From the NCBI GenBank assembly GCA_023053545.1, contig JAKZAN010000005.1:6944001-7008000 (forward strand): 64,000 nt of DNA, read 5' to 3'. This document shows, piece after piece, positions 58,140 to 64,000 of the stretch. The DNA comes from Lepidurus packardi. Lineage: Eukaryota > Arthropoda > Branchiopoda > Notostraca > Triopsidae. The notes under the pieces were generated by a model. The model did no database searches. It saw only the letters and a program-made list of their open reading frames with translations, and had not been told where the DNA came from. Positions within the stretch are counted from its first letter, which is position 1. Every line of letters begins with the position of its first letter. Both the position numbers and the translations under genes were made by a program.

Positions 58140-59382
58140 TTATGTTAACCAGATGCTAATTTCTACAATGGTATAATTAGGCAAAGCTGACCATGTAATG
58201 CCACTTTGGAACGCGTTTTCTCGAGACATGTTGGGCTGACCCCAAAACGCTGTACCCAACCCGGGACATGGACTTACGCCGTACGGTGTAGGTTCGGTGA
58301 GATTGAGAGTACCGGAAATATTCCAAAAATTTCCACACGAAGTATCAAATAGGGTAGTATTAGTAATAAAAGAGACATTAGACAAGGGAGAGTACAACCC
58401 GTCTCCTGCCGTACCGTTAACAAATGGTCCCAAGGACAATTTGTAGGATAGGTCAATAGAAAAATCGGAATACGTAGCGGTAAAAATTGTGGTAGAAGAG
58501 TTCGACTCGGAAGGTATGTCCAAAGCACGCAACTCAATGTACAAGTTTCCCACTGTGCGATGAAACTTACGACGAAGATCAAAACTAAAATTTTCATCAA
58601 ATGGCAGTTGACTGAAATTTTGATTAGGCCAACTGGAGCGTCGAAACACTAGAAACTTTTCTCCGAGGCAAGTGACATCAAATTGATGGAGATCGTTTGT
58701 TCCTCCCCATAAGTGGCAAGTGATTTCACCTAAATATTTTATTTAGAAAGGATGTATTACTTCTGTGCCATATAATATAAAACTTACTAGATAGGGACAG
58801 GTTCGGATGGATGTTGGTAAAACAATCGAGACAGGTATGATCGCAAATGGTACAGTCACTCGTTCTGCATGTTGGTCGATCACAAGCATCGCAGGATCCG
58901 TTTGTTTTACGAAGACAATCAGATTGGCAAGATGTTGGCGGACTCATGCCCTGGATTTTATCATAATTTACACTACTCGCTTTGACATTTACTTGACTTC
59001 GTGGAATTTTGCAAGAATTGACGTTCACCAAAATGCAATATATGTATACCCCTTGGTAATAAACATAATTTGACCAGCAATCTTCAAGATGAGCACACCT
59101 CCGATTGCACATCATCCTGGCTTGACGTACGGCAGTTGCTATCGAAGGATTAGCAGAATACAAGATGTATTTAATATTTCAAAACACGAGATGTATTTCT
59201 TTCCCACATATAAGTATACCTGCAGAGTTTCCAAAGTAATGACCCATTTTAACTTGTTCCAATCTATTGGACCCGTTACCAATAAAGTATCCAAAGTAGG
59301 ATGGGTGGGTTACACCAAAGATACTTGCCAATACAGTACTTGACAGTAGGGCTACTCCATGAAGAAAGATGCTCTGTAACAT
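58140..59382 (-). CDS. Secreted PAN, Cys-rich, fibrinogen-like protein, copy F
   Basis: Three exons (59382-59220, 59138-58788, 58729-58140) encode 367 aa. The signal peptide MLQSIFLHGVALLSSTVLAS is followed by IFGVTHPSYFGYFIGNG. Exon 2 carries the PAN-like domain (ARMMCNRRCAHLEDCWSNYV...YCILVNVNSC) and the Cys module (SCQSDCLRKTNGSCDACDRP then TCRTSDCTICDHTCLDC). Exon 3 carries LYIELRALD, ATYSDF, FVNGTAGDGL, SCGNFWN, GVSPCPGLGTAFWG and GITWSALPNYTIVEISIWLT. Exon 1 has exactly the length of exon 1 in copy D (163 nt), marking a recent duplication pair. Several N-x-S/T sites fit a glycosylated extracellular protein. It is the most upstream member of the cluster. Confidence 0.85.
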
Positions 59383-59876
59383 TCCTTGACGTTTCCCTCC
59401 TTCGCTGATTTTACTTGACTCCTTATCCAGGCAAGTTCCAGCTGGGAATGCCTATGTGTGCAGAAAGGCTATCAGAATACTTAATGTAACGAACGACTGA
59501 TGTCCGTGACTGAACAGTGGACTTAGGTCAAAGGGCGTGAATACGGGTGTGAGTAACCTTTGTTCTCTTGCTATTTACTACAGAAGCTGAGTGAGAGCAT
59601 CGACCACCGCAGCTACATCGTTAATGCGGAATGTGTAGGTGGCATAGTATTTCTGATGATATTTTGCTTTACGGCTAACAGTTCCCCCATATTCTGAGCT
59701 CGGTTGCTTCTGCTTAGTTAGCTCCTATTCGTATAGGAAACAATGAGACACATATTCATTATTGATATTCCAAGCTTACTATAGGCACTAAAACATTCGC
59801 TCATTCGCTCATGGCAAATAGGATGCAGATGTGATGCTATAGGTTTACATTGACCTACAATTGCAAACGTTCTTGC
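59383..59876. other. Upstream region of copy F
   Basis: This likely contains the promoter of copy F. No other gene or repeat is recognised. Confidence 0.4.
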
Positions 59877-60827
59877 TTAAGGCTCCCTTGCATAAGTTTT
59901 CAAATCTGACAAGCCGTTTTCAAGAAATCTTGTTCCGAAAGTTTGACGACTTGACCTTAGCTCGGTACAGGTGATTAGCATGGGGAATTTAGGGACACTT
60001 TTTGGAGAAATCCCAGTTCATTTCATTAAAAAATTATTTAATAGGACTCCCGAGCTTGCTGTCAGGTAGTGCACAAAGAATGCAAATTTTTTCCAGAGAG
60101 TAATAAATTAGCAATATACAATTGAAGTTTACAACTGTGAGAAATACGTTACCTAAAAATCTGTCATCCGATTGTGCACCAGCTGCTAACAAAAAAACTT
60201 TTATTTTTGATAGTTTTCAAATCTGACAAGCCGTTTTTAAGAAATCTTGTTCCGAAAGTTTGACGACTTGATTTAGGATATTGTGCTGCTACAGCAAACT
60301 GTGGTGAAAACTCATACTTTTCAGAAGCAAAACGAGCGTAGAAAATTTGCCGGAAATTAGCTATATTTTTCTTTTTTTTATTTCTTACCCAAAGCTTTCG
60401 AAAAACGAACACGTTCCCCGGATTTAGTTACACACGTATGTAATGTTTCTCGGAGTAAAAAAAAAAAAAAAAAGACACTTGTGTCACTGTCTAACAATGA
60501 ATTTTTCTTTTTTCACCTAAGGGAGTGAAAGAAAGGAGTGAAAGAAAGGGCAAGTTTTAAAGATCTTCGTCAATTAAAGTTGATGAGAATCGTTAATCTA
60601 ATCTAACCTATCCTAATGCATTTTCAATCCAACTACCAATTTTAACTCTAAATGACACCCTTTTGTCATTATTTTTTAGGAGAACGTTTTCCAACAATAA
60701 TACACATTAGTGTCACTTTTATCTCCGAGTTCCTGAACTGGAGAATTTATTGCGCTAAACACTAACAAACGTCAGTGCCATCTGTGACTATTTCCCATCA
60801 ATAAGCTATGGTATACGGGAGCCTTAA
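59877..60827. mobile_element. TTAA-flanked MITE, enlarged composite copy
   Basis: TTAA plus GGCTCCCTTGCATAAG opens at 59877, and AAGCTATGGTATACGGGAGCC plus TTAA closes at 60827. The internal block AAATCTGACAAGCCGTTTT with AAGAAATCTTGTTCCGAAAG occurs twice, at about 59905 and 60215, which suggests rearrangement between two copies. A poly-A run at 60455-60472 and unrelated sequence at 60480-60720 are further additions. It has no coding capacity. Confidence 0.6.
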
Positions 60828-61998
60828 AAGTAAAAACTTTCACAAAATGAAACCTATAACAAATCACAATTTACTACACATTTGACTTAAAGTATTCTGC
60901 AAGTGAAGATACTGAAAAACAGCCCAATTTACCTCGTCCCCGATATGTACAGCTGGTAAGTACAGTCACTTCAAAATTAGCATGTAAAATCTTGAGAACC
61001 ATAATTAATCTTATAGTAATTTAATCCCTTAAGAAGCGAATTGCCGTGACCAACTTAATCCGTGTAATTTCTCAAATGGTATTCATGTCTTGCATGCGAC
61101 AATTTAAACAAAACAATCAATTTGGTGACGACTACAACCATGAAGTACTTTCTTCCTGTTTCACCCACCCTGGGTTTTTTTCCGACACGAAGGGATGGAT
61201 CGCTTTTGTGTAGTAACCCGTCCAGTAATTACCTAGTGACTGGCACAAACTCATTTCTTTAGTGGGTTTAGCATAATGACGAGTGTAACTATACTTGCAC
61301 TAGTTTAACCAAAACTTGAAAAAGTAATATATACAACTAGTGAAATTGTGAACTAGTTGTATATACCACTCGATAATTAATTTCTAAAGAAATATATTTT
61401 ATTCACCTAGTGTAATAAGTTTCCACCACAAGTAGTTAATGTTTTGGTTAATTAGAAAAAATATTTTAACTAACTAGTTAACTGGGGTCTGATTAGCAAG
61501 TTCCCATCATTGTAACTGTTGCCATTTACTTTCCTTTCCTTCGATTCGTAAGTCAAACAAGTAACACCAAGGTGTAATACCAGATCTTGTGTCGAGTACA
61601 GGTAAGAGGACAGGTGAAAGGAGGGGCTTGGCGATTTTTAACCAAGGCCGAACTTCAGTCTGAGGACAAGTCGAGTAGAGATATCTCTCCGCTTCTCTCT
61701 CTCCCTCGCTTCTAAACTTTCCAAAACTCTACTTCATTGGCTTTTCAGAGTCGCTCGAGTATACTGACTGGTTTCTGTGTGCGTTGGAATAAGCCCTTTG
61801 CTTCTTTGAACTGAGCAGATTAATCAAGTTTCGTTGATAACTTTCCACTTGTTTTGTTACAGTCTTGTTTTAGTCAAAGTTTTCCATGATAGTGACGTAG
61901 TATACGTCGTAAAGAGGTGCCTTTACGTACTGACTACTCTCTGCCCGCTCATCACATCCGTGTATACCTCCGGAACACGTCCTTAGACAAGTTCACTA
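60828..61998. other. Intergenic region and 5' flank of the SEC14-like gene
   Basis: No gene is recognised in this 1.2 kb. Around 61300-61400 short palindrome-like words (ACTAGTTGTATAT / ATATACAACTAGT) occur. From about 61690 the sequence is CT-rich (CTCTCCGCTTCTCTCTCTCC) and probably includes the promoter and 5' UTR of the gene starting at 61999. Confidence 0.45.
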
Positions 61999-63822
61999 AT
62001 GGCTCTCATCGATGAAAAACAGCAACAAACTCTCGTTAAAGTAATCGTACGTATTATACAGCAAAACAATTCTAATTTTGGCATCTGCAGTTTAAAAAGG
62101 CCGTAGAGGATTGCGTTTTGCCCTGTAAAACCGACAGTTACCTGCTCCAATGGCTAAAAGGCAAGTCTTTCGGTATTTCTAAGAAAGTTTTGCAAACAAT
62201 TCACAAGTTTTTCTCCTGACTAGCTCGCGATTTGGACATCAAGAAGGCAGAACTTATGCTCCGCAATGTAATCTCAGAATTCTTCCGGTTTAAATATCTA
62301 AGATTTGGAGGAATTTAATAATTATTTTCCCCATGATAGTCATTAATATGGCGGGAAAGTTTTGGTGCAGATTTACTAAATGACGACTGGAAAGCACCTG
62401 AAGTTTACTGTCAGTATTATCCTGGTGGATTTTCCGGCTACGATAAAGAACATCTACCCGGTAAAAACTTTAAAATCCATATGTTCTAAAGGCTTTCTTT
62501 TAGAAGTCAAATGAAGGCTTCGTTGTTATTTTGCATTTAGAGCTCCACTGGACTTCTAAAAAAAAAAAAGAAAGTTCTTAATTTTTCGTTACAGTTTGGA
62601 TTATTCCAGTTGGGCGGGTAGATATGCAAGGCTTGTTTCGTTGTGCCAAAAAAGATATGTATGTCAAGTATACGGTTTGGATCTTGGAGAGAAGCTTGCG
62701 TACAATGTGGAAGCGATCAGTAAATCAACACGTTATTATTTTTGATATGGAAGGCTTTACGCTTCGTAAATTCACTTGGGCTCCAGGTAAGCCAGATTAT
62801 GCAATTCTATTGTTTAGCTAAGATTCCTTTCCTGTGTGCCAACCACTGGATCGTACCGGCTTTAATCATAGCTATGGAGGTCCTTATGCAGCTGGTTAAA
62901 ATTCATGAAGCTAATTACCCGGAAACACTCAAGAAAGCCATTGTTGTAAACGGTGAATAGCAGCAATAAGACTAATATTTTTTTCGTAATAACGGAATTT
63001 CGTTCGTTTTTTAGCACCTAGGTACTTTTCAGTGGCCTACGCTATGCTTAAACCATTTATTCATGAACGGACAGCCCAGAAAATAGTTATTTTTGATTCC
63101 AATCGAGAAGTCTGGACTTCTGCTTTACTGGAAACGATCGATCCTGATCAACTGCCAGTCCACTGGGGAGGAACTCGTACTGATTCTGATGGAAACCCTT
63201 ACTGTTCATCCAGGGTACTTTTTTTTCTAACACGCATTAGTTCGTTAAGAAAGAAGCTAAATGAGCACACATACTACTACTATGTTGACCCTTTCGCCCC
63301 TTTAGATTTGCATGGCAGGAGAGGTTCCTAAGGAGTTCTTTGAAAAGCACCAAATCGATTCCGAAAATTGTGACAATTTCACGGCTATCAGTTTGTACGC
63401 AGGAGAAACTAAACAATTGGAATACCAAATTCAAAATCAAGGAGCAACGTTAAAGTACAAACCTCTTTTCTGAAAACGGAGTAATCAAAATTCTGTCTTT
63501 TTTTAAGGTGGGAGTATAAGAGCGACGGTGGAGATGTCGGCTTTGCTGTCTATCGCAAAGACGTGAATTCGAACAACCTGCAGATTATTATCCCTAAAGA
63601 GCGCGTTGAGAGTCATGTCTATCTAGAAGAGGGAGAAATGGTCTGCTCTGAACCTGGCACGTGTAAGTCTAGCTTTCTAATCTCTTACAGACAAGATTAA
63701 CCTAACAATGCTGATCGACAGATGTCTTGGAGTTTGATAACTCGTTCAGCTACATGAAAAGCAAAAAACTCTTGTATAATATTACACTTGTCGATGAAGA
63801 AGACGAATTTACATCGTTATAG
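61999..63822 (+). CDS. SEC14-like protein: CRAL-TRIO lipid-binding domain plus GOLD domain
   Basis: Ten exons encode 384 aa: 61999-62040, 62091-62160, 62224-62267, 62340-62460, 62595-62786, 62872-62952, 63015-63214, 63306-63454, 63508-63662, 63722-63822. The family binds and transfers hydrophobic ligands (phosphoinositides, tocopherol, squalene) in the cytosol. The CRAL-TRIO N part reads LLQWLKARDLDIKKAELMLR. The lipid-binding domain includes GGFSGYDKE, VIIFDMEGFT, HEANYPETLKKAIVVNAPRY, VAYAMLKPFIHERTAQKI, and the ending LPVHWGGTRTDSDGNPYC. The GOLD domain (about residues 270-384) reads LEYQIQNQGATLKWEYKSDG, GDVGFAVYR, and VLEFDNSFSYMKSKKLLYNI. Length and order fit human SEC14L2-4 (about 400 aa, from memory). 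The intron at 62161-62223 uses a GC donor (AG|GCAAGT). All other introns are GT-AG. The exact paralogue cannot be told by eye. Confidence 0.92.
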
Positions 63823-64000
63823 AAAAGAACATACATTCGATCTCTATTTTTTCGTTCGGTTTTGTTATGTGTTCTAAAATTTCATTCTGTGTTGGAAAAT
63901 GCTTTGCCGCGAGAACGCTAAGAATGACATTCATCAAATGTAATGGTGTTCCAATATATTCAAATCTATTCGCCCAAATTGTGTAGACTTTATATCCTGG
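63823..64000. other. 3' flank of the SEC14-like gene
   Basis: Probably the 3' UTR. No canonical AATAAA is seen before the window ends. Confidence 0.4.

Noticed and set aside
62161-62170. GT donor a few bases inside the SEC14-like intron (AA|GTCTTT)
   Set aside because: It would insert extra residues and break the frame into ARDLDIKK; the GC donor keeps the conserved LKARDLD.

Overview
The window is nuclear DNA of an animal, most likely an arthropod. It carries the C-terminal 6,611 residues of a projectin/twitchin-type giant muscle kinase, in the domain order I recall for insect projectin. Genes are split by many short GT-AG introns, and one intron holds TTAGG-like telomere-type motifs. I cannot name the species.

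Layout. (1) 1-34647, + strand: projectin/twitchin, 55 exons with the 5' end cut off by the window edge. The exon sum, 19,836 nt after the first partial codon, is divisible by three. It has a partial Ig, 13 complete Fn3-Fn3-Ig triplets, an irregular pre-kinase region, an apparently active kinase and five tail Ig domains. Its larger introns are full of DNA-transposon remnants. (2) 35589-39372, + strand: complete WDR36/UTP21 (932 aa), a small-subunit processome WD40 protein. (3) 41552-39629, - strand: complete annexin (449 aa) with a Pro/Tyr-rich head, tail to tail with UTP21. (4) 41553-45883: repeat-bearing intergenic DNA with a duplicated segment and a tRNA-derived remnant. (5) 59382-45884, - strand: a tandem cluster of secreted proteins built as signal peptide, PAN/apple-like domain, Cys-rich module and fibrinogen-like C-terminus. 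Four copies are intact, two are pseudogenes and one is a fragment. This is the most unusual part of the window. (6) 61999-63822, + strand: complete SEC14-like CRAL-TRIO plus GOLD protein (384 aa), one of whose introns is GC-AG.

The housekeeping and muscle genes do not form a functional unit. They are ordinary neighbours in a eukaryotic chromosome. The cluster looks like a rapidly turning-over secreted recognition or adhesion family. Mobile DNA includes a TTAA-flanked MITE family, a pogo/Tigger-like family that keeps a piece of transposase, a separate Tigger-like element, an AAGGCC-ended element, and an element nested inside a MITE. I saw no CRISPR array, rRNA or convincing functional tRNA, and recognised no viral or LTR element.
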